A stretch of DNA of 64,000 nucleotides from Micromonospora sonchi (GTDB lineage Bacteria; Actinomycetota; Actinomycetes; Mycobacteriales; Micromonosporaceae): contig NZ_BMNB01000007.1 in the NCBI RefSeq assembly GCF_014646235.1, forward strand, positions 124,001 through 188,000. The letters run 5' to 3'. Below, one piece after another: positions 33,731 through 43,557 of this stretch. The translations under genes were made by a program, and so were the position numbers. The notes beneath the pieces were generated by a model. It saw only the letters and a list, made by a program, of their open reading frames with translations. It made no database searches and was not told where the DNA came from. Each line of letters begins with the position of its first letter. The stretch's first letter is position 1.

Positions 33731-35986
33731 TCAGCGGCGGCTCGGGGAGCGCAGGTCCGGATCGAGCCGCCCGGCCAACTCCCGCACGGCCGCCTCGTAC
33801 GTCGGGTCGGTGTGGTACGGCCAGTGCCGCTCGATCGGCGGCGGGACGGTGTCGTCCGGCGGCACGGTGACCGCGCGCGGGTCGCGCATCCGCCGGTCGA
33901 CCGTGCCGGCCGGCCCCCGCACCCGGGGTGGCTGGCCGGGCCGGTGCGCGGAGAAGACCGGGCCGCCGATCGGGTCGGTGTCCCGCCACAGGTTCACCCA
34001 CCGCCAGCCGATCCGGTCGCCGACCTCGGTGAGCACCCGGTCACCGAAATAGGCTGGGCAGAGCTGCGCGTAGAGCCGGTGCAGCGGGCTGCCGTGGGTC
34101 AGCAGCGCCACCCGGGGCAGCACCTCCGCCGGCAACTGGAGCAGGGCGGCGGCGGCGAGCACGGAGCCGTGGGAATGACCGGAGAGGATCACGCTGCCCC
34201 GGCTGGTGAGCGTCATGATCCGCTTAACCAGTTCCGGCACCGCCCGCTCGGCGTAGCAGGGCGGCGCGAACGGATGCACGGTACGCGGCCAGAAAGTGCC
34301 CAGGTCCCAGATCACCGCGACCGTGCGCCGGGTTTCCTCCGAGCGGTAGGAGAAGAGGGCGATCACGAGGATTCCGAGCGCGACCAGCCCGATGACGTAG
34401 ATCCCGACGTCGGTCAGCAGCGGGAGGTCCCTGGTCACGAAGCCGTCGATATGGGCTGACTGTTCGCTCAGCCACGTCGGCCCGATGCCGAACAGATCCA
34501 GCGCGACCGCCGCGGTGCCGAGCAACGACACCACCAGGAACGTGACGAAGACCGGTCCCACCTGCTCGGCGAGCGCGGACCTGGCGACGGTCTCCCGGAC
34601 GTCGGTCCGCCGGGTCAGCGCCTCCGGCGGCGGGTCCGGAAAGTCGTGCCGGACGATCTCGTCGGCCAACCGGCGGCGGCGACGCCGGGTCGCGGCGATC
34701 CGCCAGAGCATCGTCGCGGCGACCACCAGCACCGTCGTCAGCCCGGCCAGGACCGCCCAGCGGTAGGTCACGGGCGGCTCCAGTGGTGGCGCGCCGGGTG
34801 GGGTCGGCCGGAACCGGTTCGGGATGTCGCCCCGGTCCAGGAAGTCGGCGACCCGGTAGACCAGAGCGGCGGAGAAGCCGTACCCGGCGGCGACCGCCGC
34901 GGCGGCGAGCACCGGGGTGGCCAGTCCGCTCAGCCACGACGAGTCGCCGTGGTGCCGCTGGCGCATCGTGGTGACGACGAGGGCGACCAGCAGGCCGGCC
35001 TGGACCGCGACCAGCGCGGTGAGCGAGCCCCCGTAACCCGGGAATCCCCCGTGCGGCGGTTCCGGTTCGAGCGGCACCGCCGTGTAGACCAGGGTCAGCA
35101 CGGTGAGCCCGCCGGCCGCCCACCGCAGGGTCCGGATGCCCCGCATGTCGACCGGCCCGCGGCCCGGCCCCTCGGACGGGATCCGGGCGGGTAGGCAGAG
35201 CAGGACGACGCCAGCCACCAGCAGGAGCCAGGCCAGGACGTAGAGGACGTACGCGACCGCCGTGGGACGGAGGTGGATCTGCGCGCCGAGCAGCAGCGCG
35301 GCGAGCATGCCGAGGCCGATCGCGAGATGGATGGCGCGCAGCCGCTGCACCACGAGCGCGTCGTTCCAGAAGCCGGGAAGGTCGATCCGGTCCTCCCCGC
35401 CGCTGGTGCGGTCCTGCCCGCCCGCCGTCGAGAACGCCTCGAACATCCGGGCGGAGCGTTTCCCGAGCCACCAGAGCAGCCGCAGCGCGGCGATCGGCAC
35501 CAGCGCGAGCAGCGCCAGTCGCGGCCCGAGAGGGAACACGGCCAGCCAGCTCAGGTAGCCGCGCCCCCGCAGGCAGGGGCGGTAGGAGACGCACTGCCAG
35601 CCGACGAGGTCGACGGTCAACCCCGCGACGGACAGGACGAACGCGGCGGTCAGGGTGGCGGCCAGCAGCCGGCACAGCGCGCCGACCGGCCGACCGGTCC
35701 CGCCGGTCGCCGGCCTGGCCCAGTCGGCGAGGTTGACCAGCATGAAGGGCAGCAGGAACAGCAGGGACAGGGTCCGGGCGGCGGCGCCCGCGGTCAGCGC
35801 CCCCCAGCGGTACGCCTCCACCGCGAACCCGTCCGGCCGGTCGCTGGTCCCGAATCCGGGTCGGGGTCGGTAGAAGCCGGCGTTGTCGTCACCGGCGACC
35901 CGGATCACGACCGGGTGGTCGAGCAACTCCTCGGCGGAGGTGCCGGAGACCCCGTGCACCCGTAACTCGACCACCTCGTGTGCCAA
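33731..35986 (-). CDS. large multi-pass membrane protein with alpha/beta-hydrolase GHSHGS motif
   Basis: About 751 residues. The first 30 residues (EVVELRVHGVSGTSAEELLD) look like the start of a hydrolase domain: VHGVSG resembles the HG oxyanion motif. Roughly ten transmembrane helices follow (for example LSLLFLLPFMLVNLADWA, IHLAIGLGMLAALLLGAQI, IYVIGLVALGILVIALFSY). The C-terminal region returns to hydrolase sequence with GSVILSGHSHGSVLAAAALL (nucleophile about Ser605) and VALLTHGSPLHRLYA. So the hydrolase fold appears split by the membrane domain. The function is unknown. The start is likely TTG 35986 with GAAAGGCGGGG upstream; GTG 35974 is an alternative. Confidence 0.7.
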   Translation of the reverse strand: MAHEVVELRVHGVSGTSAEELLDHPVVIRVAGDDNAGFYRPRPGFGTSDRPDGFAVEAYRWGALTAGAAARTLSLLFLLPFMLVNLADWARPATGGTGRPVGALCRLLAATLTAAFVLSVAGLTVDLVGWQCVSYRPCLRGRGYLSWLAVFPLGPRLALLALVPIAALRLLWWLGKRSARMFEAFSTAGGQDRTSGGEDRIDLPGFWNDALVVQRLRAIHLAIGLGMLAALLLGAQIHLRPTAVAYVLYVLAWLLLVAGVVLLCLPARIPSEGPGRGPVDMRGIRTLRWAAGGLTVLTLVYTAVPLEPEPPHGGFPGYGGSLTALVAVQAGLLVALVVTTMRQRHHGDSSWLSGLATPVLAAAAVAAGYGFSAALVYRVADFLDRGDIPNRFRPTPPGAPPLEPPVTYRWAVLAGLTTVLVVAATMLWRIAATRRRRRRLADEIVRHDFPDPPPEALTRRTDVRETVARSALAEQVGPVFVTFLVVSLLGTAAVALDLFGIGPTWLSEQSAHIDGFVTRDLPLLTDVGIYVIGLVALGILVIALFSYRSEETRRTVAVIWDLGTFWPRTVHPFAPPCYAERAVPELVKRIMTLTSRGSVILSGHSHGSVLAAAALLQLPAEVLPRVALLTHGSPLHRLYAQLCPAYFGDRVLTEVGDRIGWRWVNLWRDTDPIGGPVFSAHRPGQPPRVRGPAGTVDRRMRDPRAVTVPPDDTVPPPIERHWPYHTDPTYEAAVRELAGRLDPDLRSPSRR

Positions 35987-36065
35987 CGCCCCGCCTTTCG
36001 GCAGCTGCCGATTCCGGTCAACGGTATGGCCTGACCTGCGCGCACAAGGCCGTTCCGGTCGACGG

Positions 36066-36812
36066 TCACCCCCGGGCGTACCGCAGCAGCAGAGTGCCGT
36101 CGTCGGCGAGCAGGACGTGCCGCAGCGGCAGCCCGCGTACCGGGGCCGGTTCGCCGGCGGTGATCCGGCCGGCGCCGGGCCCGGCGAGCAGTGGGGCGAC
36201 CGAGAGGCAGACCTCGTCCACCAGGTCGTCGGCGGTGAGCGCGCCGAACAGGCGCGGGCCACCCTCGCAGAGCACCTGGTCGAGCCCGCGCCGGCGCAGC
36301 TCGGCCAGACCCGCGGCGAGGTCGACGCGGTCGGCGCCGCAGCGCACCACATCGGCCACCGCGGTCAGCCCGGGCGGGGCCGGCGGACCGTGGCGGGTGA
36401 GCACCACGGGGCGTACCGGCGCGTCGGCGAAGGCCGCCTGGGCGGGATCGAGGCGCAGGCTGCCGGAGACCACCACGAGCGTGGGGTACTCGGTCAAGCC
36501 GTGTGCACGCCGCCAGGCCCGGCGCCGCTGGTCCAGGCGGACCGCCCGGTAGCCCTCCTGGCGTAGCGTGCCCGCCGCCACCAGCAGCGCGTCGCAGAGC
36601 ATCCGCAGCAGCCCGAAGACCCGCTTGTCCGGCCCACCGGACAGGCCGGCGGAGAGACCGTCCAGGCTGACCGCGCCGTCGACGCTGGTCACGAAGTTCA
36701 TCCGCAGGTGCGGGGTGTCGGCGCGGCGGTAGCGCGCGATGAGGGTCTCGTCGTCGATCGGCGCGGGTGACGGGTCAGGCCAGAGCGCGAAAATCGGAGC
36801 CTCGGTGCTCAT
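36066..36812 (-). CDS. RibD C-terminal-domain reductase (pyrimidine reductase family)
   Basis: A 248-residue NADPH-dependent reductase of the RibD-C/dihydrofolate-reductase-like fold: PHLRMNFVTSVDGAVSLDGL near the start, ALLVAAGTLRQEGYRAVRL as the cofactor loop, and GLDQVLCEGGPRLFGALTAD in the C-terminal half. The deaminase half of RibD is missing, so it is a stand-alone reductase. Such proteins may act in riboflavin synthesis or reduce other pterin- or flavin-like substrates. ATG 36812 is chosen; the frame continues upstream without family sequence. Confidence 0.85.
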   Translation of the reverse strand: MSTEAPIFALWPDPSPAPIDDETLIARYRRADTPHLRMNFVTSVDGAVSLDGLSAGLSGGPDKRVFGLLRMLCDALLVAAGTLRQEGYRAVRLDQRRRAWRRAHGLTEYPTLVVVSGSLRLDPAQAAFADAPVRPVVLTRHGPPAPPGLTAVADVVRCGADRVDLAAGLAELRRRGLDQVLCEGGPRLFGALTADDLVDEVCLSVAPLLAGPGAGRITAGEPAPVRGLPLRHVLLADDGTLLLRYARG

Positions 36813-36962
36813 TCGCTCGCCGGACCGGTGACGACGGGGGTGGGTCGGGGGGTACGGTGCTGGCAGTCGCACCAGTTCCGGCCCGGGCAGTCGTCGTGCC
36901 GCCGCGTCCGGCACGCTCGGCAGATCATGCTCGCAGCCTATGCCGAGGGAGGATGGGACAGC

Positions 36963-37508
36963 ATGCCGCGTCAGATCTTCCAGCTGAGGGTGTCACTGGC
37001 GGGAGTCCGCCCCACGATCTGGCGCCGGGTGCTCGTGCCCGGCGGGTACACCCTGGATCGTCTGCACCGGGTGGTGCAGCACGCCATGGGGTGGCGTGAC
37101 TGCCACCTGCACGCGTTCGAGATCGACGGCATGCAGTACGGCGAGCCCGATCCCGACGGCGAGTTGACCGTGCACGACGAGTTGAACGTCCGGCTGGACG
37201 CGGTGCTCGGCAAGGGGAGCAGGTTCCACTACACGTACGACTTCGGCGACTGGTGGGAGCACGACCTGCTGGTCGAGGACGTCTTCGCGGCCGAGGCGGA
37301 CGAGCGCTATCCGACCTGTCTGGACGGCGAGCGGGCCGGGCCGCCGGAGGACATCGGCGGGCCGCAGGGTCATCTGCTGCTCCTCGCCGCGCTGGCCGAC
37401 CCGCTGCACCCCGAGCACGCGGTGTTGCGGGACTGGGTGGGTGCCGGCTTCGATCCGGCGGCCTTCGACGCCGGCCGGGTCGCCACGCTGCTGCGTCGAC
37501 TCTGCTGA
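36963..37508 (+). CDS. plasmid pRiA4b ORF-3 family protein
   Basis: A 181-residue protein of the pRiA4b ORF-3 family: FQLRVSLAGVRPTIWRRVLV, LDRLHRVVQHAMGWRDCHLH, FHYTYDFGDWWEHDLLVEDV, and a GPPEDIGGPQGH segment. The fold is beta-rich and conserved in many bacteria, but its function is unknown. ATG 36963 fits the family N-terminus; GGGAGG lies about 15 nt upstream. It diverges from the RibD-like gene and ends 70 bp before the ceb regulatory region. Confidence 0.88.
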   Translation: MPRQIFQLRVSLAGVRPTIWRRVLVPGGYTLDRLHRVVQHAMGWRDCHLHAFEIDGMQYGEPDPDGELTVHDELNVRLDAVLGKGSRFHYTYDFGDWWEHDLLVEDVFAAEADERYPTCLDGERAGPPEDIGGPQGHLLLLAALADPLHPEHAVLRDWVGAGFDPAAFDAGRVATLLRRLC

Positions 37509-37576
37509 GCACCCTGCCCGACGGGCCCACCCGGATGACCCGATTCACCGCCTAAACCCATTTAGTGGTAACGATC

Positions 37577-37590
37577 TGGGATCGCTCCCA
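37577..37590. promoter_or_regulatory. CebR-like operator O1
   Basis: TGGGATCGCTCCCA differs from the known CebR consensus TGGGAGCGCTCCCA by one base. It lies just upstream of the -35 box of the ceb promoter. Confidence 0.8.
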
Positions 37591-37598
37591 TCGGCCTA

Positions 37599-37627
37599 TT
37601 GACACCCCTGACACCTCCCGGCAATCT
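37599..37627 (+). promoter_or_regulatory. ceb operon promoter
   Basis: TTGACA (37599-37604), 17-bp spacer, CAATCT (37622-37627). A good sigma-70-type match between two CebR-like operators. The 5' leader to cebE would be about 135 nt. Confidence 0.65.
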
Positions 37628-37629
37628 CA

Positions 37630-37643
37630 TGGGAGCGTTCCCA
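37630..37643. promoter_or_regulatory. CebR-like operator O2
   Basis: TGGGAGCGTTCCCA, one base from the CebR consensus, placed over the expected transcription start. Binding here would block initiation; cellobiose releases CebR in streptomycetes. Confidence 0.85.
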
Positions 37644-37768
37644 AGAGGCGTGGATCACAGTCCAGCCTTGGGCGTCGCCGCTGGCTTGACCGAGCCGGTG
37701 CCGGCAGGCGCTTTGCGGCGCCCCCACCACACATATGAATCAGCCTCACCATCGAAAGAGGAGTCAGG

Positions 37769-39055
37769 ATGAGCCTCACCACGCGGCGTACCCGCATGGC
37801 GGCGACCGCCCTGGCGGCGGTCCTCGCCGCCGGCGGTCTCGCGGCCTGTGGCAAGGACGACGACAAGCCGGCCGAGGGCGAGAAGCCCGCCAAGCTGGTC
37901 GTCGACACCTTCGGCGAGATGGGCTACGACGAGCTCGTCAAGCAGTACGAGCAGCAGACCGGCATCAAGGTCGAGCTGCGCAAGACCGCCCAGCTCGGTG
38001 AGTACCGGCCCAAGCTGGTCCGCTACCTGGCCACCGGCAAGGGTGCGGCCGACGTGACCGCCCTGGAGGAGGGCATCCTCAACGAGTTCAAGGCCAACCC
38101 GCGCAACTGGGCCGACCTGACCCCGCTGGTCGCCGACCACTCCACGGAGTACCTGCCCTGGAAGTGGGAGCTGGGCAAGGCGCCGGACGGCCGGTTGATC
38201 GGTCTGCCGACCGACGTCGGCAGCCTCGCCGTCTGCTACCGCAAGGACCTGTTCCAGGCGGCCGGCCTGCCCACCGAGCGGGACCAGGTGTCGGCGCTCT
38301 GGCCGGACTGGAACGGCTTCCACCAGACCGGCCAGAAGTACAAGCAGGCCACCGGCAAGGGGTTCATCGACTCGATCACCGCCGTCTCCAACGGCGTGCT
38401 CTTCCAGCAGGGCACCGACCTGTTCTACGACCAGGAGAACAACGTCATCGCGGACAGCAGCCCCGCGGTGAAGGCCGCCTGGGAGACCGCCACCTCGATG
38501 GTGGACATCTCCGCCAAGGCGTCCACCTGGTCGCCGGAGTGGTCCGGCGGCTTCAAGCAGGGCACCTTCGCGGCCACCTTCTGCCCGTCCTGGATGCTCG
38601 GCATCGTCGCGGACAACTCCGGCGAGGCCAACAAGGGCAAGTGGGACGTGGCGTCCGTGCCGGGTGGCTCGGGCAACTGGGGTGGCTCCTGGCTGGCCGT
38701 GCCGGAGCAGAGCAAGTACCCGAAGGAGGCGGCGAAGCTCGCCGAGTTCCTGACCAACGCCACCAGCCAGGTGGAGGCCTTCAAGCTCAAGGGCCCGCTG
38801 CCCACCAACCTGGAGGCGCTGAAGAATGAGGCCTTCCTCAGCTACACCAACGAGTACTTCAGCAACGCGCCGACCGGCAAGATCTTCGGTGAGAGCGTCG
38901 CCAACATCAAGCCGATCCACTTTGGCCCGAAGCACCAGGCGGTCAAGGAGAACGCGTTCGAGCCGGCCATGCGGGCGTTCGAGAACGGGCAGGCCAGCAA
39001 GGACAAGGCCTGGGAGCAGTTCACGAAGGACGCACAGACTCAGGGCGCCTTCTGA
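37769..39055 (+). CDS. cebE: cellobiose/cello-oligosaccharide-binding lipoprotein
   Basis: A 428-residue extracellular solute-binding protein (family 1). The lipobox GLAAC gives Cys27 as the lipidated residue. The body shows the usual binding-protein layout (VVDTFGEMGYDELVKQYEQQ, PTDVGSLAVCYRKDLFQAAG, WSGGFKQGTFAATFCPSWML). Specificity for cellobiose is inferred from the operon: two sugar permeases, a GH1 beta-glucosidase and a CebR-type repressor follow, and CebR-like operators precede it. GAAAGAGGAG at 37754-37763 is the ribosome site. Confidence 0.9.
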   Translation: MSLTTRRTRMAATALAAVLAAGGLAACGKDDDKPAEGEKPAKLVVDTFGEMGYDELVKQYEQQTGIKVELRKTAQLGEYRPKLVRYLATGKGAADVTALEEGILNEFKANPRNWADLTPLVADHSTEYLPWKWELGKAPDGRLIGLPTDVGSLAVCYRKDLFQAAGLPTERDQVSALWPDWNGFHQTGQKYKQATGKGFIDSITAVSNGVLFQQGTDLFYDQENNVIADSSPAVKAAWETATSMVDISAKASTWSPEWSGGFKQGTFAATFCPSWMLGIVADNSGEANKGKWDVASVPGGSGNWGGSWLAVPEQSKYPKEAAKLAEFLTNATSQVEAFKLKGPLPTNLEALKNEAFLSYTNEYFSNAPTGKIFGESVANIKPIHFGPKHQAVKENAFEPAMRAFENGQASKDKAWEQFTKDAQTQGAF

Positions 39056-39067
39056 GTGATTCCTGAT

Positions 39068-39105
39068 ACCGGTGGCGTCCGGGGAGTTTCCCGGACGCCA
39101 CCGGT
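39068..39105 (+). terminator. intercistronic stem-loop between cebE and cebF
   Basis: ACCGGTGGCGTCCGGG and its exact complement form a 16-bp stem with a 6-nt loop (GAGTTT). In binding-protein operons such a hairpin usually stops part of transcription or protects the upstream mRNA, so more binding protein than permease is made. Confidence 0.75.
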
Positions 39106-39170
39106 CGGTCCCCCTCCGCGTACCACCCTGCGCGAGGACGCCCCCGGACCTCGCCGGGAAAGGAAACGTC

Positions 39171-40139
39171 ATGAGCCTGTCGGCCACGACGGCCCCGCCG
39201 TCGCCAGCAACACCGCCTCCCGACGTAGCGGCCCGTCGCCGCCGGGGGAGCCTGCTCAACCGCCTGGATCTCAAGTACTCGCCGTACCTCTACATCGCGC
39301 CGTTCTTCCTGATCTTCGGCGTGTTCGGGCTGTACCCGATGCTGCGCACCGCCTGGATGTCGCTGCACGACTGGGACATGATCGGCGATAAAACGTTCAT
39401 CGGGCTCGACAACTACACCCAGCTGCTCTCCGACGACTACTTCTGGAACGCGCTGGTCAACACGTTCGGCATCTTCGCGCTGGCGACCATCCCGCAGTTG
39501 CTGCTGGCGCTCTTCCTGGCGAACCTGCTCAACCGCACCATGCTGCGGGCCAAGACCTTCTTCCGGATGGCCATCTTCGTCCCGAACGTGGTCTCGGTCG
39601 CCGCGGTCGCGATCGTCTTCGGCATGCTGTTCCAGCGCGACTTCGGCCTGTTCAACTGGCTGCTCAGCTTCGTCGGGGTTGATCAGATCGACTGGCGCGC
39701 GCAGTCGTGGAGTTCCTGGACGGCGATCGCCACCATGGTCAACTGGCGGTGGATCGGCTACAACACGTTGATCCTGCTCGCCGGCATGCAGGCCATCCCC
39801 AAGGACCTGTACGAGGCCGCGGCCATCGACGGGGCCGGTCCTTGGCGGCAGTTCTGGCAGATCACCCTGCCCATGCTCAAGCCCACCTTCCTCTTCGTGG
39901 TCATCCTCTCCACGATCGGCGGCATGCAGCTCTTCACCGAGCCGCTGCTCTTCGCCAACGGCAGCATCATCGGTGGTAACCAGCGGGAGTTCCAGACGCT
40001 GGCCATGTACATGTACGAAAAGGGCATTTACAACCTGAGCACCGCAGGCTACGGAGCCGCGGTCGCCTGGGCGATCTTCATGATCATCGTACTGGTGTCG
40101 CTGATCAACTTCATACTCGTCCGCCGCTCGGCCAAGTGA
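39171..40139 (+). CDS. cebF: ABC sugar transporter permease
   Basis: A 322-residue membrane permease of the MalF type, with six or more helices (YIAPFFLIFGVFGLYPMLRT near the start). The EAA loop that docks the ATPase is YEAAAIDGAGPWRQFWQITL. No ATPase gene is in the operon, as with other Ceb systems that use the shared MsiK ATPase. ATG 39171 has AAAGGA upstream. Confidence 0.92.
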   Translation: MSLSATTAPPSPATPPPDVAARRRRGSLLNRLDLKYSPYLYIAPFFLIFGVFGLYPMLRTAWMSLHDWDMIGDKTFIGLDNYTQLLSDDYFWNALVNTFGIFALATIPQLLLALFLANLLNRTMLRAKTFFRMAIFVPNVVSVAAVAIVFGMLFQRDFGLFNWLLSFVGVDQIDWRAQSWSSWTAIATMVNWRWIGYNTLILLAGMQAIPKDLYEAAAIDGAGPWRQFWQITLPMLKPTFLFVVILSTIGGMQLFTEPLLFANGSIIGGNQREFQTLAMYMYEKGIYNLSTAGYGAAVAWAIFMIIVLVSLINFILVRRSAK

Positions 40140-40150
40140 GGAGAGATCAA

Positions 40151-40993
40151 GTGGTCTCGGCTTCCCAGCGCCTGTGGCGCACCAGCCCTTTGACCTACGT
40201 CGCGCTCGTCCTGGCGGCCCTGCTGTCGATCTACCCCTTCTACTACATGGTGGTGATCGGCACCCGCAGCCTGGACTCGATCAACGACGTGCCACCGCCG
40301 ATGACCCCGGGCGGAGCATTCGGTGACAACTTCGGCCGGGTGCTCGACAACGACGCGGCCAACTTCGTCACCGGCATGATCAACTCGATCATCGTCTCGT
40401 CGGTGGTCACCGTGTCGGTGGTGCTCACCGGCTCGCTCGCCGGCTTCGCCTTCGCCAAGCTGCGCTTCCGGGGCCGCAACGTCCTGCTGCTGGCGATCAT
40501 CGTCACCATGATGATCCCGACCCAATTGGGCCTCATCCCGCTCTGGGGCATGATGCAGGATCTGAACTGGTCCGACACCCTGTACGCCGTCACCGTGCCG
40601 TTCCTGGTCACCGGCTTCGGCGTGTTCATGATGCGGCAGTACGCCAGCCAGGCGATCTCCGACGAGCTGATCGAAGCGGGCCGGGTCGACGGGGCCAGCA
40701 CCTTCCGGATCTACTGGAACATCGTGCTGCCGGCGCTGCGCCCGGCCGCGGGCGTGCTCGGTCTGCTGACCTTCATGGAGAACTGGAACTCGTTCCTCTG
40801 GCCGTACGCGATCCTCAGCCCGGAGAACCCGACTCTCCAGGTCTCGCTCTCCTTCCTCTCGTACGCCTACTACACGGACTACTCCCAGGTCTTCGCCGCC
40901 ACCGCGATCGGCACCCTGCCACTGGTGCTGGTCTTCATTCTGTTCGGCCGCCAGATCATCGGCGGCATCATGGAAGGTGCAGTCAAGTCGTGA
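40151..40993 (+). CDS. cebG: ABC sugar transporter permease
   Basis: A 280-residue MalG-type permease; helices include [20 protein letters not shown], and the EAA loop is [20 protein letters not shown]. It partners CebF in cellobiose uptake. GTG 40151 is preferred over the earlier in-frame GTG 40136, because AGGAGAG at 40139-40145 is 5 nt before it. Its stop overlaps the bglC start by 4 nt. Confidence 0.9.
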   Translation: MVSASQRLWRTSPLTYVALVLAALLSIYPFYYMVVIGTRSLDSINDVPPPMTPGGAFGDNFGRVLDNDAANFVTGMINSIIVSSVVTVSVVLTGSLAGFAFAKLRFRGRNVLLLAIIVTMMIPTQLGLIPLWGMMQDLNWSDTLYAVTVPFLVTGFGVFMMRQYASQAISDELIEAGRVDGASTFRIYWNIVLPALRPAAGVLGLLTFMENWNSFLWPYAILSPENPTLQVSLSFLSYAYYTDYSQVFAATAIGTLPLVLVFILFGRQIIGGIMEGAVKS

Positions 40994-42423
40994 GCAACCC
41001 CGCCACCCCGCCCGCCGTCGGCGTCCTCGACGAACGTGCGCCACTGACCTTCCCGCCCGGCTTCCTCTGGGGGGCGGCGACCGCCGCCTACCAGATCGAG
41101 GGCGCGGCGGCCGAGGGTGGGCGTACGCCGTCGATCTGGGACACCTTCAGCCGCACCGAGGGCCGGACGGTCGCCGGGCACACCGGCGACGTCGCCTGCG
41201 ACCACTACCACCGGCTCTCCGACGACGTGCGGCTGATGGCCGAGCTGGGGTTGAAGTCGTACCGCTTCTCGGTCTCCTGGCCCCGGGTGCAGCCGGGCGG
41301 GTCGGGTCCGGCCAACGCCGAGGGGCTCGACTTCTACCGGCGGCTGGTCGACGAACTGCTGGCCAACGGCATCGAGCCCTGGCTCACCCTCTACCACTGG
41401 GACCTGCCCCAGGAGTTGGAGGACGCCGGCGGCTGGCCGGCCCGGGACACCGCCGCCCGGTTCGCCGACTACAGCCAGCTGATGGTGGACGCGCTGGGCG
41501 ACCGGGTGAAGTACTGGACCACGCTGAACGAGCCGTGGTGCTCGGCCTTCCTCGGCTACGGCTCCGGCGTGCACGCCCCCGGCCGCTCCGACGGGGCGGA
41601 CGCGGTCCGCGCCGGGCACCACCTGATGCTCGGGCACGGGCTCGCCGTGCAGGCGCTGCGCGCGGCCCGGCCGGAGGCGCAGCTCGGGGTGACCGTCAAC
41701 CTGTACCCGGTCACCCCGGCCACCGACTCGCCCGACGACAGGGACGCCGCCCGCCGCATCGACGGGCTGGCGAACCGGTTCTTCCTCGACCCGCTGCTGC
41801 GCGGGCAGTACCCCGGCGACCTGGTCGCCGACCTGGCCAAGGTGACCGACTTCGGCCACGTCCGGGACGGCGACCTGGCCACCATCGCCACGCCCCTGGA
41901 CCTGGTCGGGGTGAACTACTACAGCCGCCACGTGGTGGCCGCGCCGGTGCCCGGCGCGAAGCCGGAGCCCTACTGGCGGGCTCCGTCCTGCTGGCCGGGC
42001 AGCGAGGACGTCCGGTTCGTCACCCGGGGTGTGCCGGTCACCGACATGAACTGGGAGATCGACGCCCCCGGTCTGGTGGAGACGCTGCGCCGGGTGCACG
42101 AGGAGTACACCGACCTGCCGCTGTACGTCACCGAGAACGGGTCGGCCTTCGTCGACGCGGTGATCGACGGCAAGGTCGACGACGTCGATCGGCTGGCGTA
42201 CTTCGACGCGCACCTGCGCGCCGCGCACGAGGCGATCGGCGCGGGCGTCCCCCTGCGGGGATACTTCGCCTGGTCGCTGTTGGATAATTTCGAGTGGGCC
42301 TGGGGCTATACGAAGCGGTTCGGCATGATCTACGTCGACTACGACAGCCAGACCCGCATCCCCAAGTCCAGCGCCAGGTGGTACGCCGAGGTGATCCGAC
42401 GCAACGGTCTGGCCGCACAATAG
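40990..42423 (+). CDS. bglC: intracellular GH1 beta-glucosidase
   Basis: A 477-residue glycoside hydrolase family 1 enzyme. The acid/base is Glu181 (TLNEPW) and the nucleophile Glu382 (YVTENGSAF); [15 protein letters not shown] at the start and [13 protein letters not shown] near the end are GH1 signatures. No signal peptide: it should split imported cellobiose to glucose in the cytoplasm. GTG 40990 overlaps the cebG stop (GTGA), and GGAAGG precedes it. Confidence 0.95.
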   Translation: MSNPATPPAVGVLDERAPLTFPPGFLWGAATAAYQIEGAAAEGGRTPSIWDTFSRTEGRTVAGHTGDVACDHYHRLSDDVRLMAELGLKSYRFSVSWPRVQPGGSGPANAEGLDFYRRLVDELLANGIEPWLTLYHWDLPQELEDAGGWPARDTAARFADYSQLMVDALGDRVKYWTTLNEPWCSAFLGYGSGVHAPGRSDGADAVRAGHHLMLGHGLAVQALRAARPEAQLGVTVNLYPVTPATDSPDDRDAARRIDGLANRFFLDPLLRGQYPGDLVADLAKVTDFGHVRDGDLATIATPLDLVGVNYYSRHVVAAPVPGAKPEPYWRAPSCWPGSEDVRFVTRGVPVTDMNWEIDAPGLVETLRRVHEEYTDLPLYVTENGSAFVDAVIDGKVDDVDRLAYFDAHLRAAHEAIGAGVPLRGYFAWSLLDNFEWAWGYTKRFGMIYVDYDSQTRIPKSSARWYAEVIRRNGLAAQ

Positions 42424-42444
42424 GGCAGTGGCCAGCCAGTAACG

Positions 42445-42485
42445 GGCGGCCCGGCATCGACGCTGAACCAGATGCCGGGGCCGCC
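42445..42485 (+). terminator. stem-loop between bglC and cebR
   Basis: GGCGGCCCGGCATC (42445-42458) pairs with GATGCCGGGGCCGCC (42471-42485) with a single-base bulge and a 12-nt loop. It would reduce read-through from the transport genes into the repressor gene. Confidence 0.6.
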
Positions 42486-42505
42486 TGACGTCGGAGGAGC
42501 AGACG

Positions 42506-43552
42506 ATGACAACGCAGCGCACCCGGTCACTCGGGCGCCCGACCCTCGACGCGGTCGCTGCCCGTGCCGGAGTCGGTCGCGGGACGGTCTCCCGCGTGGT
42601 CAACGGCTCTCCGCAGGTGAGCCCGGAGGCTCGCGCCGCCGTACAGCAGGCCATCGCCGAGCTGGGGTACGTGCCGAACCGGGCCGCGCGGGCGCTGGTC
42701 ACCCAGCGGACCGACTCGGTGGCCCTGGTGGTCAGCGAGTCCGGTGATCGGCTCTTCGCCGAGCCGTTCTTCGCCGGCATCGTGCGGGGGATCAGCTCGA
42801 CGTTGCTGGAGACGCCGTTGCAGCTCTGGTTGGCCATGGCGCAGTCTCCGCTGGAGCGGGAGCGGGTCGAGCACCACCTGACCAATCAGCACGTCGACGG
42901 CGTACTGCTGCTGTCGCTGCACGACGACGATCCGCTGCCCACCCTGCTGGAAGAGCGCGGCCTGCCCACCGTGCTCGGCGGCCGGCCGGCACGGATGCTG
43001 CACCCCGACGCGCAGCCCGCGTCGTTCGTCGACGTGGACAACGTCGGCGGGGCGCGGCAGGCCGTGGAATACCTGGCCGGCCGGGGGCGGCGGCGCATCG
43101 CCACCATCGCCGGCCCGCAGGACATGGGCGCTGGTCTGGCCCGGTTGTCCGGCTACCGGGACGCGGTCCGCACCGCCGGGTTCGGCGTCAACCCCGACCT
43201 GATCGCGTACGGCGACTTCAGCGAGGAGAGCGGGGCGACGGCCATGCGGCAGCTGTTGGAGCGCTGCCCTGACCTGGACGCCGTCTTCGTGGCGGCCGAC
43301 CTGATGGCCTTCGGCGCCCTGCGGACGCTGCGTGAGGCCGGCCGGCGGGTGCCGGAGGACGTGGCCGTGGTCGGCTTCGGCGACGAACCGATCGCCCGGC
43401 AGGCGAACCCGCCGCTGACGTCGGTGTTCCAGCCCGTGGAGGAGATGGGTCGGCAGATGGCACGGTTGCTGGTCGCCCGCATCCGCGACGACGAGATCCC
43501 CGCACCGCACGTCGTCCTGGACACCCAGTTCGTCGAGCGTGCCTCCGCCTGA
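42506..43552 (+). CDS. cebR: LacI-family repressor of the cellobiose regulon
   Basis: A 348-residue LacI/GalR repressor. The HTH and hinge helix are at the start (TLDAVAARAGVGRGTVSRVV and VSPEARAAVQQAIAELGYVP), followed by a periplasmic-binding-protein-like sensor domain (VALVVSESGDRLFAEPFFAG, VDVDNVGGARQAVEYL). Position after cebEFG-bglC and the CebR-like operators support the symbol. The ribosome site is GGAGGAG. It should also act on the operator in front of the GH9 cellulase. Confidence 0.9.
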   Translation: MTTQRTRSLGRPTLDAVAARAGVGRGTVSRVVNGSPQVSPEARAAVQQAIAELGYVPNRAARALVTQRTDSVALVVSESGDRLFAEPFFAGIVRGISSTLLETPLQLWLAMAQSPLERERVEHHLTNQHVDGVLLLSLHDDDPLPTLLEERGLPTVLGGRPARMLHPDAQPASFVDVDNVGGARQAVEYLAGRGRRRIATIAGPQDMGAGLARLSGYRDAVRTAGFGVNPDLIAYGDFSEESGATAMRQLLERCPDLDAVFVAADLMAFGALRTLREAGRRVPEDVAVVGFGDEPIARQANPPLTSVFQPVEEMGRQMARLLVARIRDDEIPAPHVVLDTQFVERASA

Positions 43553-43557
43553 GGTGC

